NCBI GenBank assembly: GCA_003222245.1 | Contig: QHVH01000006.1 | Span: 1-64,000 of the forward strand | Direction: 5' to 3' | Origin: Blastocatellia bacterium AA13 | Lineage (GTDB): Bacteria > Acidobacteriota > Blastocatellia > UBA7656 | Length of the DNA: 64,000 nt | Part shown: one piece after another, positions 17,335 through 27,126 of the stretch | How positions within the stretch are numbered: the first letter of the stretch is position 1 | How the letters are laid out: the number at the start of each line of letters is the position of its first letter | The notes under the pieces: model-generated | The model's database searches: none | What the model was told of the DNA's origin: nothing | Seen by the model: the letters and a program-made list of their open reading frames with translations, nothing else | Made by a program: the position numbers and the translations under genes

Positions 17335-18207
17335 TTAAAGAACCGGTTGCTCGATTTGAAGCACGGGAAACATCGCGGGTGTTTCGAGGTGTGCTCCTAA
17401 AGCGGCATCAAGCTCGGCTGAAACATCGCCCGCCAGGGCGGACAGAGAATCGAAATGAAACTGCTGCGGATCCATCAACTGTGAAGGGCAGACGTTGCCC
17501 ATCGCATTGAGCATCGACTGTCGAACGTGAGGGATGTCGCTCTGCAGATCCGTGATCAGTTGTTTCATTCGCTTTCGCTTCAGATTTTCCTGCGAACCGC
17601 ATAGATCACACGGAATGATCGGAAACGATCGCGTGTCGGCGTATGCGGCTATATCAGACTCCCAGCAGTGCGCGAGTGGACGGATTACAACGTTACGGCA
17701 ATCGTCGCTGCGCAGAATCGGCGGCATCGCCTTCAATGAACCGCTGAAGAAGAGATTCAGGAGAAACGTTTCGAGAATGTCGTCGGCGTGATGGCCGAGC
17801 GCGATCTTTGAGCATCCTTCTTCGACCGCGGCGTTGTAGAGTATGCCTCTCCGCAGACGTGAGCATACCGCGCACGTTGTCTTGCCTTCGGGCACCAGTG
17901 CCTTAACGATGGAGTATGTATCGCGCTCGATGATCTTGAAAGGAACGCGCCTGTGGGCCAGGTATTCCGGGAGTACTGTCGCGGGGAACCCGGGCTGCTT
18001 CTGATCGAGATTGACGGCGAGCAACTCGAACCGCACTGGAGCTCTCTGCTGCAAGTCGAGTAGTAAATCCAGCAGCGTGTGGCTGTCCTTGCCGCCGCTC
18101 AGGCACACCATCACGCGATCGCCCTCTTCAATCATATTGAAGGCCGCAATGGCCGAGCCCACGCCGCGAAGCAATCTCTGTTTCAGCCGATTCGAATCCT
18201 TAGTCAT
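17335..18207 (-). CDS. ttcA: tRNA 2-thiocytidine(32) synthetase
   Basis: 290 residues. An ATP-PPase P-loop SGGKDS lies at 37-42, and the two Cys pairs that hold the Fe-S cluster are C112/C115 (CAVC) and C200/C203 (CDLC). The [15 protein letters not shown] block is also typical. The enzyme adenylates and thiolates C32 of some tRNAs. The protein is full length. It is a separate gene between the membrane glycosyltransferase (35 bases downstream) and the exchanger-like gene. Confidence 0.93.
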   Translation of the reverse strand: MTKDSNRLKQRLLRGVGSAIAAFNMIEEGDRVMVCLSGGKDSHTLLDLLLDLQQRAPVRFELLAVNLDQKQPGFPATVLPEYLAHRRVPFKIIERDTYSIVKALVPEGKTTCAVCSRLRRGILYNAAVEEGCSKIALGHHADDILETFLLNLFFSGSLKAMPPILRSDDCRNVVIRPLAHCWESDIAAYADTRSFPIIPCDLCGSQENLKRKRMKQLITDLQSDIPHVRQSMLNAMGNVCPSQLMDPQQFHFDSLSALAGDVSAELDAALGAHLETPAMFPVLQIEQPVL

Positions 18208-18250
18208 ATCAATACCGCGACTAAATACCGCGACGCCAAACTCGCATACT

Positions 18251-19579
18251 TTACCAGTGTTCGCGCATCAGGCGCGGGAAATGAGTGATTGCTTCCAGAC
18301 CTTTTCTTCTCACGATAAAAGCAACAATGACAGCCGCCGACCATACGAAGTATAAGACCGTGATCACAATTTTCGTCAGGTGCGCGGCCTGTTCGATCCA
18401 ATCCGGCGTCAGCGAAAAGAGGTGCGCGGTCCACTGCGCGATGCTCGAATGAGCCATCGTCGGGTCAATTGGGTTCTCCAGTCCCGACATCAGGAATTGA
18501 ATCATCCAGAGAGCGAAGAGCAGCAATGCTTCCCACCACGAGAATCTCATATTGGCGAGAAGCAACGCTCCGAGCAGCGACTGTCCAAGCGTGAGCAGAA
18601 TTTCGAGCTGTTGATGCTGGTCGAACTGGATAGTCGAGATCCTGCCCAGGGATATCGCGTATGCGATCGGCAGCATGGCGGCAAGCATCGTCCATTGGTT
18701 TATGTTCGAGCTGACCATGTTCATCAATGCCATCGGAGCCGTCTTCACCTTTCTTGCCCAGTTGAAGGCGGACACTTTCTCCGGGAACTCCGACAGGAAT
18801 GGAGCCACCCATTGGACGAACACGAACGTTGATAATCCAAGGCCAAGCGCGATGGCTTTGAGGCTTTCGAGAAACGGCTCGGCGCATACGTACAACAGCA
18901 GTCCTCCGGAGACAAACAAGCCGATTATTATCGCGTTCCTCACGCGGGGCGGCTGCCGCAAGATGAGTTGCGGGACCTTGTCCGCATCCTCGATCCGTTC
19001 CTCGCCTTGAGGCGGAATTTTTCTTAAAAAGAAAAGATAGGCGAAATAAATCAGCGAAAGGAGGGCGGTGTCGATCAGATTGATACTTGCCTTTGCCCAG
19101 ATAACGAAGAAGTATGCGATAGAGATGAGAAGAAAAATGACCTCGACCGCGTGTTCACCCTCGAGCACGATATGCCCGAGTTTCTTGCCGCGCCGCCTGC
19201 ACACAAAAGCCGCGGTAACGTAGATCATCGGCCAGCCGAGGCCGACAAGCAGGCGCAGGCTGCCGGTGAAATTCGCCGTCACGAGCCCGGTTGCATGTGC
19301 TGTCTGGTAGGGATCGAGACTGTGCCGAGCCACCTGGCCGGCTTGCCACGCGATCACGGCTTCAACCGCAAACTCCGGAAGCGTCTGCAGCCAAGCGAGC
19401 ATTGCCAACGCGAGGCCCTGCGATACGAGAAACTGGGCGGCTTCGGCGGCCCAGGCTATCACAATCGCCGAACCAAGCACCGAGGGAAAAGTCCAGATGG
19501 CCGACGAAGCTCCTTGTAAAAATCCCAGGAACGCGGTGAGCGGTTTGAGGGTGGCCTTTAGAAGTGAGTGAGGGTGCAT
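18251..19579 (-). CDS. Na+/Ca2+ exchanger-like membrane protein
   Basis: 442 residues with about eleven membrane segments. Two inverted half repeats carry acidic motifs in the right places: [18 protein letters not shown] with [22 protein letters not shown], and [21 protein letters not shown] with [22 protein letters not shown]. These match the alpha repeats (PE and N/S-rich loops) of the CaCA superfamily. The ion carried cannot be read from sequence. It lies 43 bases upstream of ttcA in the same direction. Confidence 0.85.
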   Translation of the reverse strand: MHPHSLLKATLKPLTAFLGFLQGASSAIWTFPSVLGSAIVIAWAAEAAQFLVSQGLALAMLAWLQTLPEFAVEAVIAWQAGQVARHSLDPYQTAHATGLVTANFTGSLRLLVGLGWPMIYVTAAFVCRRRGKKLGHIVLEGEHAVEVIFLLISIAYFFVIWAKASINLIDTALLSLIYFAYLFFLRKIPPQGEERIEDADKVPQLILRQPPRVRNAIIIGLFVSGGLLLYVCAEPFLESLKAIALGLGLSTFVFVQWVAPFLSEFPEKVSAFNWARKVKTAPMALMNMVSSNINQWTMLAAMLPIAYAISLGRISTIQFDQHQQLEILLTLGQSLLGALLLANMRFSWWEALLLFALWMIQFLMSGLENPIDPTMAHSSIAQWTAHLFSLTPDWIEQAAHLTKIVITVLYFVWSAAVIVAFIVRRKGLEAITHFPRLMREHW

Positions 19580-19635
19580 CGGCTCTCGGCGGAGACGGCT
19601 CGTTCAGCGGCTTCGCATCGATTCGCGAATTCCTT

Positions 19636-19998
19636 CTATGTAAGCAACTCGCGTATTTTCGGGATAAAATCCTCGAAGTTAAGAGGCTTTCTGGCGCAGA
19701 CCGAAGCGCCCGCCTCCAACATGCTTTTGATGGTGGCCGGTCCGTAGGCTGTTATCCCGACAACGGGAACCGACGCAGTGACCGGGGTGCTTCTGATCTT
19801 CGACGTCAATACAACGCCGTTCATTATAGGCATATCGACATCGGTGATGATCAAATCGAACCCGCGTTCCACCGCGATGGCGAACGCCGCATCGCCGTCC
19901 CGAACGGTCAAAACCTCGTAACCCTCATTTCTGAGAACTAACGATAAGAGATAACGCGTTTCAAAATCGTCTTCGACCAGCAATATCTTCTTAGTCAT
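19636..19998 (-). CDS. Single-domain response regulator (receiver only)
   Basis: 120 residues, a bare CheY-like receiver. The acidic pocket is E9-D10-D11, the phospho-acceptor is D53 in ITDVDMP, with T83 in GITAYG and K104 in ARKPL, so all key residues are present. No output domain and no kinase gene are adjacent; the hybrid kinases of the window are far away. It may pass phosphate to another protein or act by binding a partner. Confidence 0.93.
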   Translation of the reverse strand: MTKKILLVEDDFETRYLLSLVLRNEGYEVLTVRDGDAAFAIAVERGFDLIITDVDMPIMNGVVLTSKIRSTPVTASVPVVGITAYGPATIKSMLEAGASVCARKPLNFEDFIPKIRELLT

Positions 19999-20107
19999 GC
20001 CGTGACCCTGAGCCTTGACCCTGAATCTGATGTGGAGTTTTTCAGTGTAGCAAAGCGGGGGTTGCTTTGGAAGATGGGGGCTGCTATCCGCGATGCATTC
20101 GGACTAT

Positions 20108-20136
20108 GACCAGGGGCAAGCACGTTGCCCCTGGTC
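20108..20136 (-). terminator. Perfect 12-bp hairpin downstream of 20250-21437
   Basis: GACCAGGGGCAA and TTGCCCCTGGTC pair perfectly around a 5-base loop. It is placed 114 bases after the stop codon of the upstream minus-strand gene. No run of T follows, so it could be a weak terminator, an RNA-stabilising hairpin or a small REP element. Confidence 0.45.
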
Positions 20137-20249
20137 ATTCTATCGGCGGCTTTTCAGGCCTTTACCTTGACGCTCTTTAGGTCAGGTAAGGGACGAAGGT
20201 CCAAACTCCAGCGTCCTTTCCGGACAGCCGTGGGGTATTTCAGCAAACC

Positions 20250-21437
20250 TTAGCGCTTCGATCCCTCGGTTCGGACGAGCATCTCGGTTCCCGGCTCGAG
20301 CACGAGGTCTTTGTTACCTTCAATAAGAACGGTTCCCACACCGGCGGCGCCGCCTATGATTGCGCCCAACAGCGCGCCTTTGCCTCCGCCGGCTATTCCT
20401 CCGAGGACAGCGCCCGCGACTGCTCCGATCGCGCCGCGCTTCTGAGTGTCCGTAGTCTTATTGCCGGTTTCAACGTGTCCTTCTTCGTCGACCTTCTTAA
20501 CGTTTTCGGAATCGTAGATTCGTTGAAGGTCGCCGTGGAACGGGGCGGTACGTCCGTCTTCAAGCGTAATCGAATCAAACGCGATTCCAAGCTCCGTCTT
20601 GCCGCTCACCTTGCCTGATCGATTCAGGGTTGCGATGTGGCCCTCGATCGTAGCGTTCTCGAAAGAAGAAGGTGTAAGCACGACCGCGGTAAATCGATCG
20701 CCCGCTACATTTTTCTTAGTGTCTATGCGAGATGTGAGTCTGATCTTGAAATCGGCGCTCGAGGGCACGTTTATGGGACCTGCGTTCCTCGGGCGACCGT
20801 TGTCGCGGTCTCGATCATAGTCTCTGGTTCGATCGTTATCGCGGGTCCTGTCGCTGTCGCGACCCCGGTCATTTTCCCGGCCCCGATCTCTATTCACGTC
20901 CTGATCATCGGTCCGGCGCTGATCGCGAGTATCTTGAGACTGAGTGCGCTGTGCCTCAGCCCGTTGAGCTTCTGCTCGTTGAGCCTCTGCCCGTTGCATA
21001 TCGGAAAGAGCCGCGGCTTTTGCCAGCAGGACGGCGTTGGGCGGTATATTGATGTTTTTGGCTCGGCCGTAATAGGCATCCGTATATCCGAGCTCGAAAC
21101 CCAGGTCATATCCTGATCTGTATTCCTCGAGTGATCCGAGCCGCGGATCGAATCGCTGCTGGCGGTTTTGAAACGATTCCGATCGCTGAAAATCGCGGGC
21201 GCTCGAGTTGTGCCAATCTCGTTGGCCCTGGCCATAGCCCTCGCCATATCCTTTTGTGTATCCCTGATTATAAATACCAGCGGGCTTTGCAGCCTTTGAA
21301 GTGGTGCGAGATGAGCGTGCGTGCTGCGGAGCGCCTGCGAGTGCATTGCCTAACGGCATAAGCGCCATCGCAACGATGAGAGCCTTCGCCGAAAGAGACC
21401 GCGTCGACAGTCCTACGGACAGCAATTTGGTTATCAT
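20250..21437 (-). CDS. Secreted glycine-zipper protein with repeat region
   Basis: 395 residues. The start at 21437 gives a clear signal peptide (MITKLLSVGLSTRSLSAKAL, cleavage near ALA-GAP) and has AAGGGG upstream; an ATG at 21494 would add 19 residues. Next come a Gly/Tyr-rich stretch (YNQGYTKGYGEGYGQGQRD), RAEAQ repeats, a long Asp/Arg tract (RDNDRTRDYDRDRDNGR), and a beta domain starting DFKIRLTSRIDTKKNVAGDRF. A C-terminal glycine zipper (GAIGAVAGAVLGGIAGGGKG) should insert in or contact a membrane. Function unknown; likely an envelope protein. Confidence 0.8.
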   Translation of the reverse strand: MITKLLSVGLSTRSLSAKALIVAMALMPLGNALAGAPQHARSSRTTSKAAKPAGIYNQGYTKGYGEGYGQGQRDWHNSSARDFQRSESFQNRQQRFDPRLGSLEEYRSGYDLGFELGYTDAYYGRAKNINIPPNAVLLAKAAALSDMQRAEAQRAEAQRAEAQRTQSQDTRDQRRTDDQDVNRDRGRENDRGRDSDRTRDNDRTRDYDRDRDNGRPRNAGPINVPSSADFKIRLTSRIDTKKNVAGDRFTAVVLTPSSFENATIEGHIATLNRSGKVSGKTELGIAFDSITLEDGRTAPFHGDLQRIYDSENVKKVDEEGHVETGNKTTDTQKRGAIGAVAGAVLGGIAGGGKGALLGAIIGGAAGVGTVLIEGNKDLVLEPGTEMLVRTEGSKR

Positions 21438-21608
21438 GATTGAAATCCCCTTCCGAATTGGATTCCGCCGCGGAACAAGCGTCAGAATTTCCATAGATAG
21501 ATCCTGAAGTCTCCAGGATTCAAATAGTCCTCTCCAAGAACACTAGATAAGACTTAGTTGAGATTCAAGGCTATAGGGTGCGCCGCTGTCGGGCAGGAAA
21601 TCGCAAAT

Positions 21609-22181
21609 TTATACTTTCTGGCGATACAGCGATTTGTCCGCGACCCGCAGCATCTCCTCGACGTTCAGCGATTCGCCAAGAAACTGGTTTATGCGCTCGG
21701 CATGCGGGCGCGGGTCGGCTATTACTTCGTTGTAGCTGATATAAATGACGGAGATGTTGGGCTGTCTGTCAAGCCATGCCTCTACTTGTGTGATGTGCTT
21801 CTCGAACATCTCGGCCATGCGTTGGTCGCTAACGGCGTCGGTAGGCTGGGATCGGCGGATGAGCATCTGTTTTTGAGAGGCGAGAATTTCGGACATGTGC
21901 CTGCGCATGAAGATCACTTTGTAATCGTAGTCGGCGGGCAGGTGTTTGAGCAGCGCCGATATCAGCTTGACCACTCGTCCACGGGCATCTTCGAGCCAGG
22001 AAGAATCTTCGTCGATTTGCTTGACCTTTTCGAGCTCGAAGTAACCCGCCGGATTGTCTTCATCAGCGGTCCGAATATTGTCCACGAGCGGCTCCAGGCC
22101 GCCGGCCGCCAACATTTTCATCATCATCGAGGTGCCCGAGCGGGGCAATCCCGAAACTATCGTGATCGTATCCCTGTTCAT
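21609..22181 (-). CDS. Sulfotransferase-family protein
   Basis: 190 residues. The N-terminal phosphosulfate loop GLPRSGTS is at residues 11-18 and an RRHMSEILASQ segment matches the 3'-phosphate-binding region of PAPS-dependent sulfotransferases. The enzyme is shorter than many (250-300 residues) but has both nucleotide contact regions. The acceptor is unknown. It lies after the secreted protein at 22252 in the same direction, 70 bases apart. Confidence 0.8.
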   Translation of the reverse strand: MNRDTITIVSGLPRSGTSMMMKMLAAGGLEPLVDNIRTADEDNPAGYFELEKVKQIDEDSSWLEDARGRVVKLISALLKHLPADYDYKVIFMRRHMSEILASQKQMLIRRSQPTDAVSDQRMAEMFEKHITQVEAWLDRQPNISVIYISYNEVIADPRPHAERINQFLGESLNVEEMLRVADKSLYRQKV

Positions 22182-22251
22182 ATTCTCCTGTGGCTCTTGG
22201 TCTTTGCGCGACTGGATTCGCGCCGAATCGATCGACCCTGTTTCGGGTCAA

Positions 22252-23022
22252 TTATGTTGAAGGCCTATAAATCGGCGACTTGGCCGTAGCCGGCCTGCCT
22301 TTGAGATCTTCGGCGCGGACGCCGCCGCCGTCGCCGTAAAAGGAAAGCCTTCCGGTTTTGCCGTATGAGTCCGGGCTTGCGGTAACTACAAACGATTTCG
22401 AGTCCGGACTAAGTGTAAGCTTGAGCTGGTAGCCTCCGGTATTGCCTTCCTGAACATCTTGTGGAACGGCTCCGAGCTTTATCAATTCAGAAAGGGGAAT
22501 CCGCGTGCTTTCGTGCCGCTGGCCATACAATATTTCCGCGCTGACCACGCGCAAGATCAACTCATAGGCTTCGGCCTCGTTGACCGCCATTCGTGTATTG
22601 AAGAAAAAAGCGCGGCCCTGTTCCTTGACGGCCGCGAGCGCGTCTCGATCACCCACCAGCCACTCGCGGTTTATTTTAAGGAGGGTCACTTGTTGAGGCT
22701 GGTCCAGACCTTCAAACTTCAGGAATACGGTAGCCGTATCGCCCTCAGTCTTCTCTTCGCCGGCTTCGACTTTCGCGGGGATGCTTGAAAAGGTTCTCGC
22801 GAAATCCGGCTCGAGATCGCGAAGCTCGTCGCTCGTGAGCCCTTCGACGGCCCCACGATAGACCGAGCGGCTCAGGCCTTCCACGTAGCGCTTGTCCCTC
22901 AGGGCCCTATAAAACTGGATCGCCGTTTCAGTAGGCGAGCCGGCTTTTGCGGAGGTCCCTTGCGCCGCCGCCGACGTACAAAATATTCCCGCCAGAATGG
23001 CTGCTGTGATGATGTGTTTCAT
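22252..23022 (-). CDS. Exported protein of unknown function
   Basis: 256 residues with a signal peptide (MKHIITAAILAGIFCTSAAA). Residues 30-130 (TETAIQFYRALRDKRYVEGL to REWLVGDRDALAAV) look like an NTF2/lumazine-binding-like fold. The second half contains AVNEAEAYELILRVVSAEILYG and ends with a pilin-like beta region (GGYQLKLTLSPDSKSFVVTASP, FYGDGGGVRAEDL), a layout shared with type II pseudopilin-derived proteins. No catalytic residues stand out. Confidence 0.7.
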   Translation of the reverse strand: MKHIITAAILAGIFCTSAAAQGTSAKAGSPTETAIQFYRALRDKRYVEGLSRSVYRGAVEGLTSDELRDLEPDFARTFSSIPAKVEAGEEKTEGDTATVFLKFEGLDQPQQVTLLKINREWLVGDRDALAAVKEQGRAFFFNTRMAVNEAEAYELILRVVSAEILYGQRHESTRIPLSELIKLGAVPQDVQEGNTGGYQLKLTLSPDSKSFVVTASPDSYGKTGRLSFYGDGGGVRAEDLKGRPATAKSPIYRPST

Positions 23023-23267
23023 CCTAAATCCACGAGGTGCTCGTCAACCGATCCACGAGTGCTCTCCGAGGCCGCGTACGGCAGGGGCATTTCAACTCGC
23101 GTCCGGCACGCGCGGATTGCGTCGAAGCTCTTTAGAAAATTCAACTTATCGGGAGCCTGCTTTTAAGACAAATGCGCAAATCGGCTCCTAATATACTACT
23201 GCCTCTTCGGGCGCTTCAATACTCTTCGCGTGGATGCTCAAAGAGGTAAGCGGTCTTGAGCCGCTCA

Positions 23268-23696
23268 CTATAGTTCTTTGAGCAGCTCCATGATCTTGCC
23301 CGTCGTGCTTTCCTTGAAACCGAAGCGCCTGTATAGCTCGTGTGCGTCGCGGGTCACGAGCAGCCATCGCCGAAATCCCTGCAAGTCGGGATGCGAGATC
23401 ACCTCTTGCATGAGCCAGACGCCGAGACCGGCGCCGCGATGTTCCGGCAGCACGAATACATCCGCGATATAGCCGAACGTAGAATAGTCGGTCACTACGC
23501 GCGCGAATCCAATCTGCTGATCGAGTTTATAGAGGCCGAACGGCAACGAGTTCTTTATCGACTTTATTATCGTCTCCAGCGAACGTCCGGCCGCCCAATA
23601 AGAGTTGCTCAGGAAATCGTACACGACATCGAGATCCAACCGCCGGATGTCCGTGCTTATGGAGTATTCACCTCGTCGTGATTCATGAATGTTCAT
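23268..23696 (-). CDS. GNAT-family acetyltransferase
   Basis: 142 residues. VLPEHRGAGLGVWLMQEVI is the acetyl-CoA pyrophosphate loop (R/Q-x-x-G-x-G/A) and LVTRDAHELYRRFGF the C-terminal motif of GNAT N-acetyltransferases. The length is normal. The substrate is unknown; the family acts on amines of small molecules or proteins. Confidence 0.9.
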   Translation of the reverse strand: MNIHESRRGEYSISTDIRRLDLDVVYDFLSNSYWAAGRSLETIIKSIKNSLPFGLYKLDQQIGFARVVTDYSTFGYIADVFVLPEHRGAGLGVWLMQEVISHPDLQGFRRWLLVTRDAHELYRRFGFKESTTGKIMELLKEL

Positions 23697-23800
23697 ATCG
23701 TCAATCTCGGTTCAGTTCAGTCAGTTCGGTGTGTGTCATTGCTCAAGCGGCAGGCTACGGGTAGAATCTAACCTCTCACTCGGAAACCCAGGCCGCGGCT

Positions 23801-24619
23801 ATGAATTTATTATGGTTTGTCATACTTGCCGGATACGCAGTATGCGCCGTCCAATCAATCACGGGTCTCTCAGCTAAGAGGCCGGGCGCCAACCGGCTGG
23901 CGCTGGGCGCCCTCGCCGTTTCTTTCACCGCTCACACAGTATGGCTCTTGAACGAAGGCATCAAAAGCGGAAGATGCCCTCTCGTAGACGCGCAGGAGAA
24001 ATCGGCCTTTCTCTCCTGGTGCCTCATCGTCGCCTATCTTGTAATTCAGCGTTGGTACAAAGCAAATGCCCTGAGGGCGTTCGTCTTTCCTCTTATATTC
24101 GTGCTCGCGAGTATAGCGGCGATTCTTCCGGGCACAACCGAGCATCCGGAAGGAATCACCAGTCCCGTACAACGAATCCTTCTCGCGGTTCACGCCGGTC
24201 TGATAATGCTCTCATACGCGGCCTTCTTCATAGCATTCGGCGCGGGCTTGATGTTCATAATCCAGGAGCGCGAGCTGAAGCTGAAACGATTCGGCTTGAT
24301 CTTCTTCCGTCTCCCTTCGTTGGATACGTGCGACGCGATCAGCTTCAAGTCCATGTCGGCGGGCTTCCTTCTGCTGACGCTCGGAATAGCGGCTGGAATC
24401 ATATGGTCTCGGGTGCGCGACGGCATTTTCTGGCATGGACAGCCCATTGAAGTTTTTTCGGTGTTCACGTGGATTGTTTATTTATTGATCATTCAGTCGA
24501 GAATCAATGCGGGCTGGGGGGGACGCAGGGCTGCGCTTGCGTCGATCGTCGGATTCATGCTTGTAATTGTGAGCCTCGCGGGTGTCAGGTATCTTGGTGC
24601 GCTTCACGTATTTGGTTGA
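23801..24619 (+). CDS. HemX/CcsA-type membrane protein of the heme operon
   Basis: 272 residues with eight membrane segments. The layout LGALAVSFTAHTVWLLNEGIKSGRCPL, then LLAVHAGLIMLSYAAFFIAFGAGLMFIIQE and the terminal GWGGRRAALASIVGF, is that of the CcsA/ResC/HemX family. It sits directly upstream of hemA, as hemX does in many bacteria, so it probably regulates or stabilises glutamyl-tRNA reductase or handles heme. A classic WWD heme motif is not visible. Confidence 0.85.
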   Translation: MNLLWFVILAGYAVCAVQSITGLSAKRPGANRLALGALAVSFTAHTVWLLNEGIKSGRCPLVDAQEKSAFLSWCLIVAYLVIQRWYKANALRAFVFPLIFVLASIAAILPGTTEHPEGITSPVQRILLAVHAGLIMLSYAAFFIAFGAGLMFIIQERELKLKRFGLIFFRLPSLDTCDAISFKSMSAGFLLLTLGIAAGIIWSRVRDGIFWHGQPIEVFSVFTWIVYLLIIQSRINAGWGGRRAALASIVGFMLVIVSLAGVRYLGALHVFG

Positions 24620-24651
24620 AACGAAATAACTGAAAGGTGTTTCCGCGGCTG

Positions 24652-25920
24652 ATGAGCATCATTCTGCTAGGAATGAATCATAGAACTGCGCCCGTCGAGA
24701 TGCGCGAGCGGCTGGCGTTTGATTCGGATTCCGTCTCCGATGCGCTGGAACACCTGGTCGACCACGATATTGTTGAAGAAGGCCTGATTATCTCTACTTG
24801 CAACCGCGTCGAAATGGTCGCTTCCGCGCCCGCGGGTTTGGAGCGCGGACTCGATCGTCTTACAAACTTCCTGTGCGGGGCCCGGAACATTCCTTCCAGC
24901 TCGATCGATGCCCATCTGTATCGCCGCTCCGGGCCGGAAGCGGTCGCGCACGTTTTTCGCGTCGCATCCAGCCTCGACTCGATGGTTGTCGGCGAGCCTC
25001 AGATCCTCGGTCAGGTCAAAGACGCATATCAGCACGCGGTAAGCGCGGGCACTATAGGAAGAGTGCTCAGCCAGTTAATGGATCGCGCCATCTCGGTCGC
25101 GAGACGCGTCAGGAACGAAACTGCCATCTCCCAAAACCCGGTGTCGGTGAGCTCGGTTGCGGTTGAGCTTGCTTCAAAGATATTCGGCGACCTCGCGGAT
25201 AAGACCGTGCTTCTTGTGGGCGCGGGCGAGATGGCTGAATTGGCGGCGCAGAGCCTGATGGCCGCCGGAAGCAGTCGATTGATCGTGACAAATCGCACCG
25301 CGGAACGCGCGGAAGGCCTGGCGCAAAAGTTCGGAGGCGGTGTCGTGAGCTTCGAGGCTTTTTACGATGTTTTCCCGCTTGCCGACATCGTGATCTGCTC
25401 GACAGGCGCGGCCGACTACGTGGTCAGGCACGACGATGTAAAAGCCGCAATGAGGTCGCGCAAGAAGAGGCCGCTCCTGTGCATCGACATCTCGGTTCCG
25501 AGAAACATCGATCCGGCCATCTCGTCCCTCGACAATACCTTTCTGTTCGATGTCGACGACCTCGAATCCGTTATAGAAGCCAATAAACGCGAAAGAGAGA
25601 AAGAAGCGAAAGCGGCCGAAGCGATCATTGAAATGGAAGTGCAGCATTTTATATTGCACCTCCGAACTCTCGATATCGGCCCAAGCGTTGTCGAGGTCAA
25701 GCAACTCCTGTCGGAGATGGCGTTGGCAGAGCTGAAGCGAAATCGAAAACGCCTCGGAGTGCTTAACGACGAACAGGAAGCGGCTATCAGGGACGTGCTT
25801 ATACCGGCGCTTGTGGCGAAACTTTCGCACCCGATGATACTTCATATGCGAACCTCCGCCCGCAACGGCGAACGTTCGGGCATTCTCGATGAACTGAGAA
25901 AGATGATGAAGCTCGACTGA
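24652..25920 (+). CDS. hemA: Glutamyl-tRNA reductase
   Basis: Reduces glutamyl-tRNA to glutamate-1-semialdehyde, the first step of heme synthesis by the C5 route. 422 residues from the ATG at 24652; an in-frame GTG at 24637 is less likely. The N-terminus SIILLGMNHRTAPVEMRERL, the catalytic C50 in ISTCNRVEM, the NADPH-binding GAGEMAELAAQSL and DISVPRNIDP are all present. It is 32 bases after the hemX-like gene, and hemC follows 90 bases later. Confidence 0.96.
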   Translation: MSIILLGMNHRTAPVEMRERLAFDSDSVSDALEHLVDHDIVEEGLIISTCNRVEMVASAPAGLERGLDRLTNFLCGARNIPSSSIDAHLYRRSGPEAVAHVFRVASSLDSMVVGEPQILGQVKDAYQHAVSAGTIGRVLSQLMDRAISVARRVRNETAISQNPVSVSSVAVELASKIFGDLADKTVLLVGAGEMAELAAQSLMAAGSSRLIVTNRTAERAEGLAQKFGGGVVSFEAFYDVFPLADIVICSTGAADYVVRHDDVKAAMRSRKKRPLLCIDISVPRNIDPAISSLDNTFLFDVDDLESVIEANKREREKEAKAAEAIIEMEVQHFILHLRTLDIGPSVVEVKQLLSEMALAELKRNRKRLGVLNDEQEAAIRDVLIPALVAKLSHPMILHMRTSARNGERSGILDELRKMMKLD

Positions 25921-26010
25921 ACGATCTCAAGTGTTCGGTGCGAAGCGGCTCGGACGCTCGCTCTTTATGCGATATCTTCCTTTGAAATTGACTTGGAGAC
26001 CGGAGGCTGA

Positions 26011-26934
26011 TTGCAAAAGGTCATAATAGCAAGCCGCGGGAGCCAGCTCGCTCTGTGGCAGTCAAACTGGGTGAGGTCAAACCTCGAAAGGTTGAACCCC
26101 GGCCTCGGCGTCGAAATCAAAATAATCAAAACTAAGGGCGACCTGATCGTGGATCAGGCGCTCCCCGAATTAGGGGCAGCGGGAAAGGGCCTGTTCACTA
26201 GGGAGCTCGAAGAAGAGATGCTCGACGGCCGCGCCGATCTTGCGGTGCATAGCCTGAAAGATCTTCCTACGGATCTTCCCGAGGGATTGGGAATCGGCGC
26301 GATTTCGGAGCGTGAAGATGTTCGCGACGCTCTGGTTGCTCGCGAGGGAATAATGTCTTTCGCTGAGCTTCCATACGGAGCAGTAGTCGGAACAAGCAGT
26401 CTTCGACGTCAATCGCAGATGCTATCAGTCCGTCCGGATATTAAGGTTGTGCCGATTCGCGGAAACGTGGATACGCGCCTGCGTAAGCTGGATGAAAAGC
26501 AGTTCGACGCGATCGTCCTCGCGGCGGCGGGACTGCACCGGCTCGACCGGGGACATCGAATCACGCAGTACCTGAGCGAGAGCTTTCTTCTCCCCGCGGT
26601 AGGTCAGGGCGCTCTGGGCATTGAGACGCGAAGCCAGGACGAGCGCATAAACAACATGGTGAAGCGCATCGACCACGCGCCCACGAGATTTGCTTGTGAA
26701 GCTGAGCGTGCTTTCCTGACTGGCCTTGGCGGAGGCTGCCTTGTTCCGATAGCCGCTCTGGCCAGAGCTAGCGAAGGCGAAGTAACCATCAACGGGCTGG
26801 TGGCAAAGGCTGATGGGTCTGAGGTGATTCGCGGAAAAGAAACCGGCGCGGCCCGAAGCGCCTCGGAAATTGGAGGCCGCCTCGCCGAGAAACTGCTTGG
26901 CCAGGGTGCAAAGGCCTTGCTCGAAGCTCATTGA
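26011..26934 (+). CDS. hemC: Hydroxymethylbilane synthase
   Basis: Joins four porphobilinogen units into hydroxymethylbilane in heme synthesis. 307 residues. It starts with TTG, supported by GGAGG four bases upstream and by the conserved IASRGSQLALWQS right after. DLAVHSLKDLPT, GAVVGTSSLRRQ and the dipyrromethane cofactor Cys C243 in GGGCLVPIAA are present. With hemX-like and hemA it forms a heme-synthesis cluster. Confidence 0.96.
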   Translation: MQKVIIASRGSQLALWQSNWVRSNLERLNPGLGVEIKIIKTKGDLIVDQALPELGAAGKGLFTRELEEEMLDGRADLAVHSLKDLPTDLPEGLGIGAISEREDVRDALVAREGIMSFAELPYGAVVGTSSLRRQSQMLSVRPDIKVVPIRGNVDTRLRKLDEKQFDAIVLAAAGLHRLDRGHRITQYLSESFLLPAVGQGALGIETRSQDERINNMVKRIDHAPTRFACEAERAFLTGLGGGCLVPIAALARASEGEVTINGLVAKADGSEVIRGKETGAARSASEIGGRLAEKLLGQGAKALLEAH

Positions 26935-27126
26935 TTCGAATGCACCTGAATGAATGGCGTAAGCGACACCTCAGATATCGGTCTTGAGGCGCGCCCAACA
27001 AATCAGAACTCTGAGTAGTCCTTCTTTATTGGTCAGCTTGTTGGAGGCGACTGTCGTTGCGCCGTTCGCTGGTTGACCGCTGAATCAATTACTCTCGAAT
27101 ACCCAATAAAACGGAGGAGTAGCTCA

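Noticed and set aside
24652-25920. Minus-strand frames opposite hemA
   Set aside because: Antisense to a well supported hemA with its catalytic Cys; no independent evidence.
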